Below are positions 30,378 through 38,866 of a stretch of 64,000 nt of DNA, piece after piece. Position numbers and translations under genes: made by a program. The DNA comes from Thermomonas flagellata (GTDB lineage Bacteria > Pseudomonadota > Gammaproteobacteria > Xanthomonadales > Xanthomonadaceae). How positions within the stretch are numbered: position 1 is the first letter of the stretch; every line of letters starts with the position of its first letter. The stretch is from the NCBI RefSeq assembly GCF_022419185.1, contig NZ_JAJOZK010000001.1, positions 62,001 through 126,000 on the forward strand, given 5' to 3'. The notes beneath the pieces are model-generated. The model worked only from the letters and a program-made list of their open reading frames with translations. It was not told the DNA's origin and ran no database searches.

Positions 30378-31637
30378 TCATTGGTCGTTCGTATCGGCCG
30401 GCGCATCCTCGCGCGTCGCCGCCACCCGGGCGCCGTCGGCCAGCGCCGGCGGCGGGTCGAGCACCACCTGCTCGCCGCCGGCCAGCCCCGCGAGCACCTC
30501 GCGGTCGTCGCCGAGGGTGCGGCCGAGGGTGAGCGCGCGCTGCACGGCCTTGCCGTCCTGCACCACGAACGCCACGTCCTTGCCGCCGCGCTCGCTGATC
30601 GCGCTGGCGGGCACCAGCACGCCCGGCTTGCGCTGCGCCTGCGCGGGCGCGTCGTCGAGGAAGCTGACCCGCGCGCCCATGTCGGGCACGATCCGCGGAT
30701 CGCCCTTGGCGTCCAGCGCCACCCGCACCTTGACCGTGGCCTTGCCGCGGTCGGCGGCGGGGATGATCGCGATCACCCGGCCCGGGATCTTCCAGTCCTG
30801 GTAGGCGTTGAGCACGGTCTGGGTGGGCATGCCCGGCTTGACCCGGCCGATGTAGGCCTCGCCGACCTCCACTTCGACCTCCAGCGACTCCATGTCGACC
30901 ACGGTGCCGATGCCGGTGCGGGTGAAGCCGCCGCCGGCCGACAGCGGCGAGACGATCTCGCCCGGCTGCGCGGCCTTGGCGATCACCACGCCGGCGAACG
31001 GCGCGCGCACCACGGTGTTGTCCACGCCGTTGTCGGCGATGCGCAGGGAATCGGCCGCGACCTGCGCGTTGCGCTGGGCGGTGGCCAGCTGCGCGCGCAG
31101 GGCGTCGCGCTGGGCGATCGCCTGCTCGGCCTGCGCGCGCGACACCAGCTGCTGCCCGGCCAGGGCGGACAGCCGCGTGGCGTCCGCCTCGGCCTGCTTG
31201 AGCTGCGCCTGCACGCTGCCGATCTGGCTGCGCGCGGCGGCCAGCTGCGAGGCCGCAAGCGCGCGCTGGGCCTCGGCGTCCACCGGATCCAGCCGCGCCA
31301 GCACCTGCCCGGCCGCGACCTTCTGGCCTTCCTCGATCAGCACCTCGCGCACGCGCCCGGTGACCTTGGCGGAGACCGTCGCCATCCGCCGCGCCACCAC
31401 GTACCCGCTGGCGTCCAGTACCGCCGGCGCGGACGCCGCGCCGCCGCCGATCGCGGTCGCCTCGGCCACCTGCACCGGGGTCGGCTGGCCGCCGCGCAGG
31501 GCGAACCCGGCGGCGAGCGCCAGCACCACCGCGCCCGCCACCGCCAGGGCGATCCACAGCGGGCGGCGCGCAGCCCGCGGTGGCGGCGCGCTGCGGTCGA
31601 TGCGGAGGGATTTCAGCAGGTCGGCGTTCTGGGGCAT
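30378..31637 (-). CDS. Periplasmic adaptor (HlyD/MacA-like) of the ABC exporter
   Basis: The 419-residue membrane-fusion protein has one N-terminal membrane anchor (about residues 27-48), a lipoyl half-motif (SAKVTGRVREVLIEEGQKVAAGQVLARLDP), and a coiled-coil hairpin (about residues 105-190). A second lipoyl half (VVRAPFAGVVIAKAAQPGEIV) is followed by beta-barrel and membrane-proximal domains. It heads the adaptor-ATPase-permease-permease operon, so a tripartite MacAB-TolC-like exporter is expected with an outer-membrane factor encoded elsewhere. The start at 31637 (MPQNADLLKSLRID) leaves a 186-bp divergent control region shared with the two-component genes, which probably regulate it. Confidence 0.92.
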   Translation of the reverse strand: MPQNADLLKSLRIDRSAPPPRAARRPLWIALAVAGAVVLALAAGFALRGGQPTPVQVAEATAIGGGAASAPAVLDASGYVVARRMATVSAKVTGRVREVLIEEGQKVAAGQVLARLDPVDAEAQRALAASQLAAARSQIGSVQAQLKQAEADATRLSALAGQQLVSRAQAEQAIAQRDALRAQLATAQRNAQVAADSLRIADNGVDNTVVRAPFAGVVIAKAAQPGEIVSPLSAGGGFTRTGIGTVVDMESLEVEVEVGEAYIGRVKPGMPTQTVLNAYQDWKIPGRVIAIIPAADRGKATVKVRVALDAKGDPRIVPDMGARVSFLDDAPAQAQRKPGVLVPASAISERGGKDVAFVVQDGKAVQRALTLGRTLGDDREVLAGLAGGEQVVLDPPPALADGARVAATREDAPADTNDQ

Positions 31638-31823
31638 GGCGGGATCCGGTGGTGGACGGGCGGCAGTGTGCGGGTGTGCCGGGCGCGCGACCAGCCTCCG
31701 GAGGTGGGGCGACGGTCGGCACAGGCTAGGAGGCGGGGCGCTGCGGGTCAGCTGACAGGCGTCATCCGTCGGCGCTGACGCCCGCGGCTGGCATACGCGC
31801 CCGCGCGCGCGCAGGATGCGTGC

Positions 31824-33047
31824 GTGCCCCCCGCCCGCGCCCGCATGCCGCTCCCCGATCGCCTCCGCCGTTGGTTCGCGCCCGCGCCCGATTCCGCCCT
31901 CGCGCAGACCCTGCGCCGCGGCAAGTCGGGCTGGAGCGAGGCGGTGCACCTGCTGTGGTCGGCCTGGATCTTCCTGACCCCGCTGTTCGGCGGCGGCTTC
32001 GGCCTGCGCTGGGTGCTGCTGACCGCGCTGTCCTATCCGCTGTTCCTGCTGCTCTACCTGCGCGCGCTGGTCGCGCCGGCGCGGCGGCTGCAGCCGGCGG
32101 CGCTGGGCATGGTCGCGCTCGGGCTGGGGCTGCTGCCGTGGTATCCCTCGGCGGTGACCTACTTCGTGTTCGGCGGGGTGATGCTGCAGGTCGGCTGCCG
32201 GCGCACGGCGCTGCTGCCCTACCTCGCGCAGGTCGCGGTGCTCGGCCTGCTCTACCTCGGCGTGGCCTGGTGGGCCGGCTATCCGTGGCAGATGTGGGTG
32301 TGGGTGCCGGTGATGACCCTGATCATCGGCATCATCGTGCACGTCGAGGACGCCGCCCAGCAGCGCGAGGACATGCTGCGCCTGTCGCAGGAGGAAGTGC
32401 GGCGGCTGGCCGCCAGCGCCGAGCGCGAGCGCATCGGGCGCGACCTGCACGACCTGCTCGGGCACACCCTGTCGCTGATCGCGCTCAAGCTGGAGCTGGC
32501 GCGCAAGCTGGGCGCGCGTGATCCGGCCGCGGCCGCCGCGCACGTGGCCGAGGCCGAACGGGTCGCGCGCCAGGCGCTGGCGGAAGTGCGCAGCGCGGTC
32601 AGTGGCATCCGCGCCGCCGACCTCGCGGCCGAGCTGGCGGCCGCGCGCCTGCTGCTGGAGTCGGCCGGGGTGGCGTTCGCCGCGCCGCCGCTCCCGCAGG
32701 CCCTGCCGCCGGCGCTGCAGGCGCCGCTGGCGCTGGTGCTGCGCGAGGCGGCGACCAACATCGCCCGGCATGCGCGCGCCCGCGCGGTGCGGGTGGCGCT
32801 GCGGCGCGAGGACGGCGGCATTGTGCTGGAGATCGCCGACGACGGCCGCGGCGGTGTGCGCACCGAGGGCAACGGCCTGGCCGGGATGCGCGAGCGCGTG
32901 GCGGCCCTCGGCGGGCGGCTGGCGTTGGTCTCCCCGCCCGGCGCCGGGACCCGGCTGCGGGTCTGGCTGCCGTGGCCGGAGGACAGGCCGGCCGCTGCGA
33001 CGCCGGACGGCGTGCCCGCCGCCGTCGCGCCGGAGCAGCCGGCATGA
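31824..33047 (+). CDS. DesK/LiaS-type sensor histidine kinase
   Basis: The 407-residue kinase has about six membrane helices (residues 35-175) with almost no external loops, so it probably senses the membrane itself. The HisKA_3 domain ERERIGRDLHDLLGHTLSLIALKLELA carries the phospho-accepting H209. The ATPase part shows REAATNIARHARA (N box), DDGRGG and GNGLAGMRERV (G boxes). GTG 31824 has AGGA eight bases upstream (31813-31816); an in-frame ATG at 31845 is the alternative. The gene is divergent from the ABC exporter and overlaps its response regulator, which suggests a stress-sensing module for the exporter. Confidence 0.92.
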   Translation: MPPARARMPLPDRLRRWFAPAPDSALAQTLRRGKSGWSEAVHLLWSAWIFLTPLFGGGFGLRWVLLTALSYPLFLLLYLRALVAPARRLQPAALGMVALGLGLLPWYPSAVTYFVFGGVMLQVGCRRTALLPYLAQVAVLGLLYLGVAWWAGYPWQMWVWVPVMTLIIGIIVHVEDAAQQREDMLRLSQEEVRRLAASAERERIGRDLHDLLGHTLSLIALKLELARKLGARDPAAAAAHVAEAERVARQALAEVRSAVSGIRAADLAAELAAARLLLESAGVAFAAPPLPQALPPALQAPLALVLREAATNIARHARARAVRVALRREDGGIVLEIADDGRGGVRTEGNGLAGMRERVAALGGRLALVSPPGAGTRLRVWLPWPEDRPAAATPDGVPAAVAPEQPA

Positions 33048-33646
33048 TCCGGATCGTGCTGGCCGAGGACCAGGCCATGCTGCGCGGCGCGCTGGCGGCG
33101 CTGCTGGGGTTGGAGTCGGATCTCCAGGTGGTGGCCGCGGTGGGTGACGGCGAGGCGGCCTGGCGCGAACTACAGCGGCATCGCCCCGACCTGTTGCTGA
33201 CTGACATCGAGATGCCCGGCCTGACCGGGCTGGAACTGGCGCAGCGGATCGCCCGCCACGAGCTGCCGGTGCAGGTGGTGGTGGTCACCACCTTCGCCCG
33301 CGCCGGCTACCTGCGGCGCGCGCTGGAGGCCGGCGTGCGCGGCTACCTGCTGAAGGACGCCCCGGCCGAGCAGCTGGCGCAGGCCCTGCGCAACGTCCAC
33401 CGCGGCGGCCGCGCGATCGACCCGCAGCTGGCGCTGGAGGCCTGGGGCGAGGCCGATCCGCTCAGCGACCGCGAGCGCCAGGCCCTGCGCCTGGCCGGCG
33501 AGGGCCTGTCCGCGGGCGAGATCGCGCAGCGCCTGAACCTCTCGCACGGCACCGTGCGCAACTACCTGTCCGAGGCGATCGGCAAGCTCGGCGTCGGCAA
33601 CCGCATCGAGGCCTACCGCCTCGCGCGCCAGAAGGGCTGGCTGTAG
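33044..33646 (+). CDS. NarL/LuxR-family response regulator
   Basis: The 200-residue regulator has a receiver domain with phospho-acceptor D54 (LLLTDIEMPG), conserved VVTTFARAGY and the lysine in GYLLKDAPAEQ. A LuxR-type helix-turn-helix lies at about residues 135-195 (LSDRERQALRLAGEGLSAGEIAQRLNLSHGTVRNYLSEAIGKL). It is a typical partner of the overlapping DesK-like kinase (ATGA at 33044). Targets probably include the divergent ABC exporter operon. Its stop lies 7 bp from the left copy of the direct repeat bounding the restriction island. Confidence 0.94.
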   Translation: MIRIVLAEDQAMLRGALAALLGLESDLQVVAAVGDGEAAWRELQRHRPDLLLTDIEMPGLTGLELAQRIARHELPVQVVVVTTFARAGYLRRALEAGVRGYLLKDAPAEQLAQALRNVHRGGRAIDPQLALEAWGEADPLSDRERQALRLAGEGLSAGEIAQRLNLSHGTVRNYLSEAIGKLGVGNRIEAYRLARQKGWL

Positions 33647-33653
33647 CGCGCGA

Positions 33654-33697
33654 TCACCCCGCCGCGCGCGCCTTCAGCAGCGTGTAGGCGGCGCGCA
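33654..33697. repeat. Left 44-bp direct repeat bounding the restriction island
   Basis: This copy matches 36747-36790 at 42 of 44 bases. On the minus strand it reads AAYTLLKARAAG and a stop, i.e. the last codons of the M17 aminopeptidase gene whose intact copy lies on the other side of the island. It therefore marks the original end of that gene, displaced by the insertion. Confidence 0.9.
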
Positions 33698-33713
33698 GGC
33701 TGATTTTTCTGGT

Positions 33714-34955
33714 CTATCCTGGCATTTGCCGATGCTTCACCAGCCGGGTGAATGACTCCACATCCATGAGCCAGGCCTGCTGTGCCGCCGTGTAGGTCGG
33801 GTGCAGGCTCTTGGGCAGCACAAGCTGAACCCGTTCAGCCTTCATCTCGTCCGTCTGGTTCTCGCTGATGCTGGGTTCAAGTGTCAGGAGGTGCTTGTCA
33901 GGAATGCGGGCGGCTTCGTTGAGGATTTGCCGCCACCTGTCCTTGCAGGTCGATTTCGATGCCAGCATCGTCAGCCTTGCCTGTGGGAAGGCCGCATTGT
34001 GGTATTGGCTGATGCCCGGAAAGATGAAGTCAGGTTTCAGGTTGTTTTCGGTGACGCCGGTTCGCGTGTAGGTCACGCCGTGATCGGTGAACACCTGTTC
34101 AAGATGGTTTTCCAGCGCCGAGCCGGCCCGTGATTTCCTGCGTTGCAGGGCGCTTTGAACCAGCTTGATAAAGGGTTCCGTGTCCTCGGTGCCGGACTGC
34201 GTGAGGCTGCGCAGCTTCTCGCCGAGCAGGTGCTTTTCGAGCGTGCGGAACAGGATTTCTTCCCGTTCCATCCATGCGACCAGCGCAGCATCCGGGTCGT
34301 CACGGCTGGAAAGATCGCGGATCGTGCTTCTGGCATAGGCCGAGAACTCGACGGTCTTCGGGAATCTGCCATCAAACCTTGCCAGCATGTCGTCCAGATA
34401 GTTCGGCGCTTCCTCTTCCGGTTCGATGCCGATCTGTTCGAGGATCACCCTTGCCGCAAAGCCGATCCTGTCCTGTTCCGTTTCCAGCTCCGACTTGACG
34501 GAGAATCCGGGATGCGTGAGATCGGAAAATCCGAACAGCCACATGAGCTGCCGCTCGATGGTCGTGTCCTTCTCGGCCACGATGGCGAGCAGGTCGCCAT
34601 CGGCCCGCCTTGCAATCACCAGCAGGTCGCCTTCCGCCGCGCACTGCGAGACAAGATTGGTCGGGAAATACAGTCGGTATTCCCAGCGCATGACACCGCG
34701 TTCTTCCCTTGCCTTCTGGCGGGCGTCATACCACGTCAGGAATCCGTCCTCGATGACCGGTTCATCGTCCTGGTCGGAGAGATAGAGAAACCTTGCTGCG
34801 AAGCGAACCTTCCCGGAAGGCTCACCAAGGATCGAGCGAAGCGATTCCACGCCGTTGAATTCGTGCTGGTTCGACCGGATGACATCGGCCTCGACGGCGC
34901 TCAGGCGCTTGAGCGCGACACCCTCGAAATACTGCGACAGATAACCCTGTTTCAT
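33714..34955 (-). CDS. EcoRII-type restriction endonuclease
   Basis: The 413-residue type II restriction enzyme probably cuts CCWGG sites. The C-terminal ~170 residues match the EcoRII catalytic domain: RRKSRAGSALENHLEQVF, KPDFIFPGISQYH and the nearly invariant STCKDRWRQILNEA, carrying the PD-(D/E)XK-type Asp, Tyr and Lys/Arg. The N-terminal half (about residues 1-230) should be the effector/DNA-binding part, but it is not close to the EcoRII B3-like domain as I recall it. ATG at 34955 overlaps the vsr stop. Cognate protection comes from the Dcm-type methylase upstream in the operon. Confidence 0.88.
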   Translation of the reverse strand: MKQGYLSQYFEGVALKRLSAVEADVIRSNQHEFNGVESLRSILGEPSGKVRFAARFLYLSDQDDEPVIEDGFLTWYDARQKAREERGVMRWEYRLYFPTNLVSQCAAEGDLLVIARRADGDLLAIVAEKDTTIERQLMWLFGFSDLTHPGFSVKSELETEQDRIGFAARVILEQIGIEPEEEAPNYLDDMLARFDGRFPKTVEFSAYARSTIRDLSSRDDPDAALVAWMEREEILFRTLEKHLLGEKLRSLTQSGTEDTEPFIKLVQSALQRRKSRAGSALENHLEQVFTDHGVTYTRTGVTENNLKPDFIFPGISQYHNAAFPQARLTMLASKSTCKDRWRQILNEAARIPDKHLLTLEPSISENQTDEMKAERVQLVLPKSLHPTYTAAQQAWLMDVESFTRLVKHRQMPG

Positions 34956-35398
34956 TTCCTGATCCCTGTTTCCGGTTCATTGCCACGCAGCCACACCGCA
35001 AGGCGCTGCGCTACCTGGCCGGGATCGGTTCCTGCCCCACGAAGGGCACATTCCCAGACCACGGCAACACGCCAGCCGGCCGCAAGGAGCGCATCCCGTG
35101 CCCTGCGGTCGCTGGCCCGGTTGCGGTCGATCTTGTTCCGCCAGAAATCAGGCCGGGTGCCTGGAAGCCGGTAGAGCGGGCAGTCGTGACCGTGCCAGAA
35201 ACAGCCATGCACGAAGATGGCAGCGCGGTATTTTGGCAGCACGATATCAGGCTTTCCGGGCAGTTCCCGGACGTGAAGGCGGAACCGGAAGCCTTCGCGG
35301 TGCAGCAGGCTCCGCACGAGGATTTCCGGCTTCGTGTTCCGCCCCCGGATGCCGGACATGATCCGGCTTCGGGTTGCGGCATCCACCACGTCCGCCAC
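34952..35398 (-). CDS. vsr: Vsr, very short patch repair endonuclease
   Basis: Vsr nicks next to T:G mismatches that arise when 5-methylcytosine in CCWGG deaminates, protecting sites from mutation. The 148-residue protein has the family length and motifs: RSRIMSGIRGRNTKPE at the N-terminus, the catalytic Asp in LPGKPDIVLPKYRAAIFVHGCFWHGHDC (with zinc-binding Cys/His), and a C-terminal WECALRG. It lies 5 bp after dcm and overlaps the nuclease gene by 4 bp. Its presence on the island matches the cytosine-methylating role of its neighbour. Confidence 0.95.
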   Translation of the reverse strand: MADVVDAATRSRIMSGIRGRNTKPEILVRSLLHREGFRFRLHVRELPGKPDIVLPKYRAAIFVHGCFWHGHDCPLYRLPGTRPDFWRNKIDRNRASDRRARDALLAAGWRVAVVWECALRGAGTDPGQVAQRLAVWLRGNEPETGIRK

Positions 35399-35403
35399 GG
35401 GAT

Positions 35404-36663
35404 TCAGGCAAATGCCAGTGGCGGCTGGACGACGCCGGCCTGCTCCTGTTCGATCAGGGTTTCGACATGCGGAACCATGATGCGGGCCACCTCGCGCATG
35501 ACCGGCATTACCACGCTGTTCCCGAACTGGCGGTAGGCCTGCGTGTCGCTGACGGGAATGCGGAACGTATCAGGGAATCCCATGAGGCGTGCGCATTCGC
35601 GCGGGGTCAGGCGGCGCGGCCGCTTGCGGCTGCCCTGCGAGACGAGGATTTCCGAGCCATCCTTGTAATACCGGGCTGAAAGCGTGCGGGCCACGCTGTC
35701 CGGTGTGACCAGCCCGAAGCCGAAGCCGTTGCCGGCGGCACGGTGCTTTTCCGCATAGGCCTGGAGATAGGCCCACAGCTTGGGCGTGAGGGTGTATTTG
35801 GGCTGGACAGTCTGCCGGTCGTGATCGAAGTACCGGTCGCCATCCCACGGCAGCACGGGTTCGGTGCCGTCCGTCCGGTGCAGGATCGAGGAAAGACGCG
35901 GCCCCTCGGACGGCAGTTGCAGATCGTCCCATGAAAAGCCGGTTTTCTCGCGGAAGCCAACGATGATGATCCGTTCGCGGTGCTGTGGGGTGAAGTGCTG
36001 GCCGTCGATGATCCGGTGGTGCACGTCATAGCCCAGCTCGTCGCGCAGGGTTTGCAGGATGACGCGGAACGTGTTGCCCCGGTCGTGTGAAAGCAGGTTC
36101 TTGACGTTCTCCAGCAGGAATGCCTTGGGGCGCTTGGCGGCGATGATCCGCGCCACGTCAAAGAACAGCGTTCCTTGTGTTGTGCATTCAAAGCCATGGG
36201 GTCTCCCCAGCGCATTTTTTTTGCTCACACCAGCAATGCTGAATGGCTGGCATGGGAAACCCGCAAGCAGCACGTCATGATCCGGAACATCTTCAGCGTC
36301 AACCTTGGTGATATCACCAGTGATGTGGTGAGCCGCGACTGGAAAATTTTCTAGGTAGGTTCTTTGGGCGTAAGGGTTCCATTCGCTCGTAAATACGCAT
36401 CTTCCGCCAGCCGCTTCAAATCCGAGCCGGATTCCACCGATTCCGGCAAAAAGATCAATGATCCTTATTCCGGAGAACTCTTCACGGGGAGATCTCAGCG
36501 GAAGCAGTCTCTGACGTATGGCATCCACGGCGTATGCCGGCGGCTTGGTCTCTCCTACCTGCCAGCGTCGTAAGGTGCGGGTGGTAATGCCGAGAATTTC
36601 GGCAAGTTCACTCAGTGAGTACCGTCCCCGTAAAGTGCCAAGTATGCTCTGGATGTCATGCAT
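35404..36663 (-). CDS. dcm: Dcm-type C5-cytosine methyltransferase with N-terminal HTH
   Basis: The 419-residue enzyme methylates the internal cytosine of (probably) CCWGG. Motifs in order are [21 protein letters not shown] (I), [10 protein letters not shown] with the catalytic Cys (IV), FLLENVKNL (VI), [11 protein letters not shown] (VIII), a variable target domain, and [10 protein letters not shown] (X). The first ~60 residues form a helix-turn-helix ([21 protein letters not shown]) outside the catalytic fold, as in M.SsoII/M.EcoRII-like enzymes that repress their own operons. A matching palindrome sits 30 bp upstream of the start (36694-36708). It is first in the operon, so protection is made before cutting. 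Confidence 0.95.
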   Translation of the reverse strand: MHDIQSILGTLRGRYSLSELAEILGITTRTLRRWQVGETKPPAYAVDAIRQRLLPLRSPREEFSGIRIIDLFAGIGGIRLGFEAAGGRCVFTSEWNPYAQRTYLENFPVAAHHITGDITKVDAEDVPDHDVLLAGFPCQPFSIAGVSKKNALGRPHGFECTTQGTLFFDVARIIAAKRPKAFLLENVKNLLSHDRGNTFRVILQTLRDELGYDVHHRIIDGQHFTPQHRERIIIVGFREKTGFSWDDLQLPSEGPRLSSILHRTDGTEPVLPWDGDRYFDHDRQTVQPKYTLTPKLWAYLQAYAEKHRAAGNGFGFGLVTPDSVARTLSARYYKDGSEILVSQGSRKRPRRLTPRECARLMGFPDTFRIPVSDTQAYRQFGNSVVMPVMREVARIMVPHVETLIEQEQAGVVQPPLAFA

Positions 36664-36693
36664 TGGAGTAATGGGGGGGTAGGGGAAAAGGTC

Positions 36694-36708
36694 AGGACAG
36701 TATGTCCT
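36694..36708. promoter_or_regulatory. 15-bp palindromic operator upstream of dcm
   Basis: AGGACAGTATGTCCT has perfect 6-bp arms around GTA and lies 30 bp before the dcm start. From memory, the M.SsoII methyltransferase represses its own promoter by binding an inverted repeat of the form GGACA-N3-TGTCC; this site has the same arms and spacing. A second inverted repeat (CGTCTC/GAGACG, 36714-36732) is adjacent. Self-repression by the HTH of the methyltransferase is the likely use. Confidence 0.7.
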
Positions 36709-36746
36709 ATTTGCGTCTCACAAGAAGAGACGGAGGGCGGATGTTT

Positions 36747-36790
36747 TCACCCCGCCGCGCGCGCCTTCAGCAGTGCGTAGGCGGCGCGCA
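36747..36790. repeat. Right 44-bp direct repeat bounding the restriction island
   Basis: This copy forms the present 3' end of the intact M17 aminopeptidase gene, reading AAYALLKARAAG and the TGA stop on the minus strand. It differs from 33654-33697 at two bases, one of which changes Thr to Ala. Confidence 0.9.
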
Positions 36791-38123
36791 AACCCTGCGC
36801 TTCGCCGCCGGCCGGCTTGCCGGGGCGGTCGCCGTCGTTCCACGCGTACACGTCCACGTGGCCCCAGCGCACGCCGTCTGCGACGAAGCGCTCCAGGTAC
36901 AGCGCGGCGGTGACGCTGCCGGCCATCGTGGTGTTGCTGCTGTTGGCCAGATCGGCGATGCCGCTGGCGAGGTAGCGCAGGTACGGCCGCCACAGCGGCA
37001 TCCGCCACAGCGGGTCGCGCACCTGCTGGCCGGCGGCCAGCCAGTCCTGCGCCAGCGCCTCGTCGTTGGCGTACAGCGCGGGCAGGTCCGGGCCCAACGC
37101 GACGCGCGCGGCGCCGGTGAGGGTGGCGAAGTCCAGCAGCAGGTCGGGCGCCAGTTCGCAGGCGCGGGTCAGCGCGTCGCCCAGCACCAGCCGGCCCTCG
37201 GCATCGGTGTTGTCGATCTCCACGCTCACGCCCTTGCGGGTGGCGATGACCTCGCCCGGACGCAGCGCGTTCGGGCCGACGGCATTCTCCACCGCCGGGA
37301 TGAGCAGGGTCAGACGCAGCGGCAGCCGGCGCGCCATCACCAGCCCGGCCAGCGCCAGCGCGTGCGCGGCGCCGCCCATGTCCTTCTTCATGTGGCGCAT
37401 GCCGGCGGCGGGCTTGAGGTCCAGCCCGCCGGTGTCGAAGCACACGCCCTTGCCGCAGATCGCCACGTGCGGATGCGCCGCCTCGCCCCAGGTGAGTTCG
37501 ATCAGGCGCGGCGCCCGGTGCGAGGCGCGGCCGACCGCGTGGATCGCCGGGTAGTTCTGCGCCAGCAGCGCGTCGCCGGCGACCACCGCGACCGCCGCGC
37601 CGTGCGCCTGCGCGAGTTCGCGCACGGCCGCTTCCAGGTCGTCCGGGCCCATGTGCTCGGTGGGCGTGTTGACCAGGTCGCGCACGCGCACGCAGGCGGC
37701 CAGCAGGTCGAAGGTCTCGGCGTCGAAGTGCTCCGCGGCCAGCCGCGCGGCGGGTGCCGGTGGCGCCTTGTAGCGGGCGAAGCGGTACAGGCCCAGGCCC
37801 CAGCCCAGCTGCAGCGCGCGGCGCGCGCCGCCGTCCAGGTCGGAGGCGATGCGCCAGTCGCCGCCGGGCAGCGCGCGCGGCGCGTGCGCCCAGGCGAATG
37901 GGTCGTGCAGGTCGTCCACGCCCAGCACCGCGCCGGCCACGCGGCCGTCGCCGTCGGCCCAGCTGCAGGCGCTGCCGGCGGCCCCGTCGAAACGCTGCGC
38001 CGCCAGCCACGCTTGCACCGGCGCCGGCTGCGCCTGGCACCAGGCGGGGAAGTCGGCGTGGCGCACCGCGTGCAGCGGCCGCGCGTGGGCGGTGTCGTGG
38101 GTGAAGCCGGGGGGCAGGCTCAT
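36747..38123 (-). CDS. M17 leucyl aminopeptidase family protein
   Basis: The 458-residue cytoplasmic metallopeptidase removes N-terminal residues from peptides. The metal and catalytic motifs are intact: GKGVCFDTGGLDLKPAAGM, KKDMGG, the hallmark NTDAEGRLVLGDAL and a C-terminal region with DLANSSNTTMAGSVTAA. The N-terminal domain is shorter than in PepA of E. coli. The last 12 codons and the stop lie within the right direct repeat of the restriction island, so the present end of the gene may have been supplied by the insert. The start at 38123 overlaps the end of the HAD gene (ATGA). Confidence 0.93.
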   Translation of the reverse strand: MSLPPGFTHDTAHARPLHAVRHADFPAWCQAQPAPVQAWLAAQRFDGAAGSACSWADGDGRVAGAVLGVDDLHDPFAWAHAPRALPGGDWRIASDLDGGARRALQLGWGLGLYRFARYKAPPAPAARLAAEHFDAETFDLLAACVRVRDLVNTPTEHMGPDDLEAAVRELAQAHGAAVAVVAGDALLAQNYPAIHAVGRASHRAPRLIELTWGEAAHPHVAICGKGVCFDTGGLDLKPAAGMRHMKKDMGGAAHALALAGLVMARRLPLRLTLLIPAVENAVGPNALRPGEVIATRKGVSVEIDNTDAEGRLVLGDALTRACELAPDLLLDFATLTGAARVALGPDLPALYANDEALAQDWLAAGQQVRDPLWRMPLWRPYLRYLASGIADLANSSNTTMAGSVTAALYLERFVADGVRWGHVDVYAWNDGDRPGKPAGGEAQGLRAAYALLKARAAG

Positions 38124-38866
38124 GCGGCGTCCTCGAAGCGGGCGCCCGCGTCCAGCCAGTCGGCCAGCGCGGTCAGGGTGGTGACGCGAAGGTCGGCGCG
38201 GGGCAGGCCGTCCGGCCAGGCGTGGTCGCCGCGGTCGATCCAGCAGGTGCGCAGCCCGGCGCGCGCGGCGCCGGCCACGTCCATCTGCGGGTGGTCGCCG
38301 ACGTGCAGGACTTCGCCGGGTGCGCACTGCAGCCGTCGGCAGGCCTCCAGGAACAGGCCGGGGTCGGGCTTGGGCGCGCCGTATTCGCGCGCGCCGAGCT
38401 GGAAGCGGAACAGCCCGGCGATGCCGATCACCGCCAGGTCCGCATTGCCGTTGGTGAGCGCGGCGATCGGCCAGCGCGCGGCGATCCGGTGCAGGCCGTC
38501 CTGCGCGTCGGGATAGAACTCCACCCGGTTGCGCTCGCGGAAGAAGATCGCGTAGGCGGCGCTGGCCAGCGCCGGGTCGTCGCCGCTTTCGCGCAGCGCG
38601 CGCTCGATCGTCAGCCGCCGCAGCAGGCCGAGGTCGTGCGCGTGCTCGGGGAACTCCGCGAACACCCGCTCGCGCAGGGCGCGCATCTCGGCGATCGGGA
38701 AGCGTTCGGCGGTGCGCGGGCTGTGCGCGACGAACCAGGCGTGCAGGGCGTTCTCGATGCGCGCCCCGATCGGGGCGAACGGCCACAGGGTGTCGTCGAG
38801 GTCGAAGGTGATGGCGCGCAGGGGGGGATTCACCGGGGCATTGTAGGCCGTCGCCGGCACCTTCAT
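38120..38866 (-). CDS. HAD-superfamily hydrolase (YjjG/YigB-like)
   Basis: The 248-residue phosphatase-like protein has the four HAD motifs: DLDDTLW (nucleophile Asp), LTNGN (motif II Thr), KPDPGLF (motif III Lys) and VGDHPQMDVAGA (motif IV acids), with an alpha-helical cap between I and II. Relatives hydrolyse small phosphate esters such as FMN or nucleotides; substrate not predictable. The start at 38866 overlaps the transporter stop by ATGA, and its own stop overlaps the M17 gene start, so all are one minus-strand operon. Confidence 0.9.
   Translation of the reverse strand: MKVPATAYNAPVNPPLRAITFDLDDTLWPFAPIGARIENALHAWFVAHSPRTAERFPIAEMRALRERVFAEFPEHAHDLGLLRRLTIERALRESGDDPALASAAYAIFFRERNRVEFYPDAQDGLHRIAARWPIAALTNGNADLAVIGIAGLFRFQLGAREYGAPKPDPGLFLEACRRLQCAPGEVLHVGDHPQMDVAGAARAGLRTCWIDRGDHAWPDGLPRADLRVTTLTALADWLDAGARFEDAA

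Larger units (their letters stand above)
33698..36746. mobile_element. Restriction-modification island inserted at the 3' end of an aminopeptidase gene
   Basis: About 3.05 kb lies between two 44-bp direct repeats and holds only dcm, vsr and an EcoRII-type nuclease gene, all on the minus strand. Its base composition (a sample line about 57% GC) differs sharply from the flanks. The repeats duplicate the 3' end of the M17 gene, leaving that gene functional, as happens in site-specific integration or in the long-target-duplication insertions described for restriction genes. No integrase or transposase is present, so the mover is unknown. Confidence 0.8.

Noticed and set aside
33714-36663. Island read as part of a prophage or integrative conjugative element
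   Set aside because: Only three restriction genes lie between the repeats; no phage, integrase, plasmid or conjugation genes are present.
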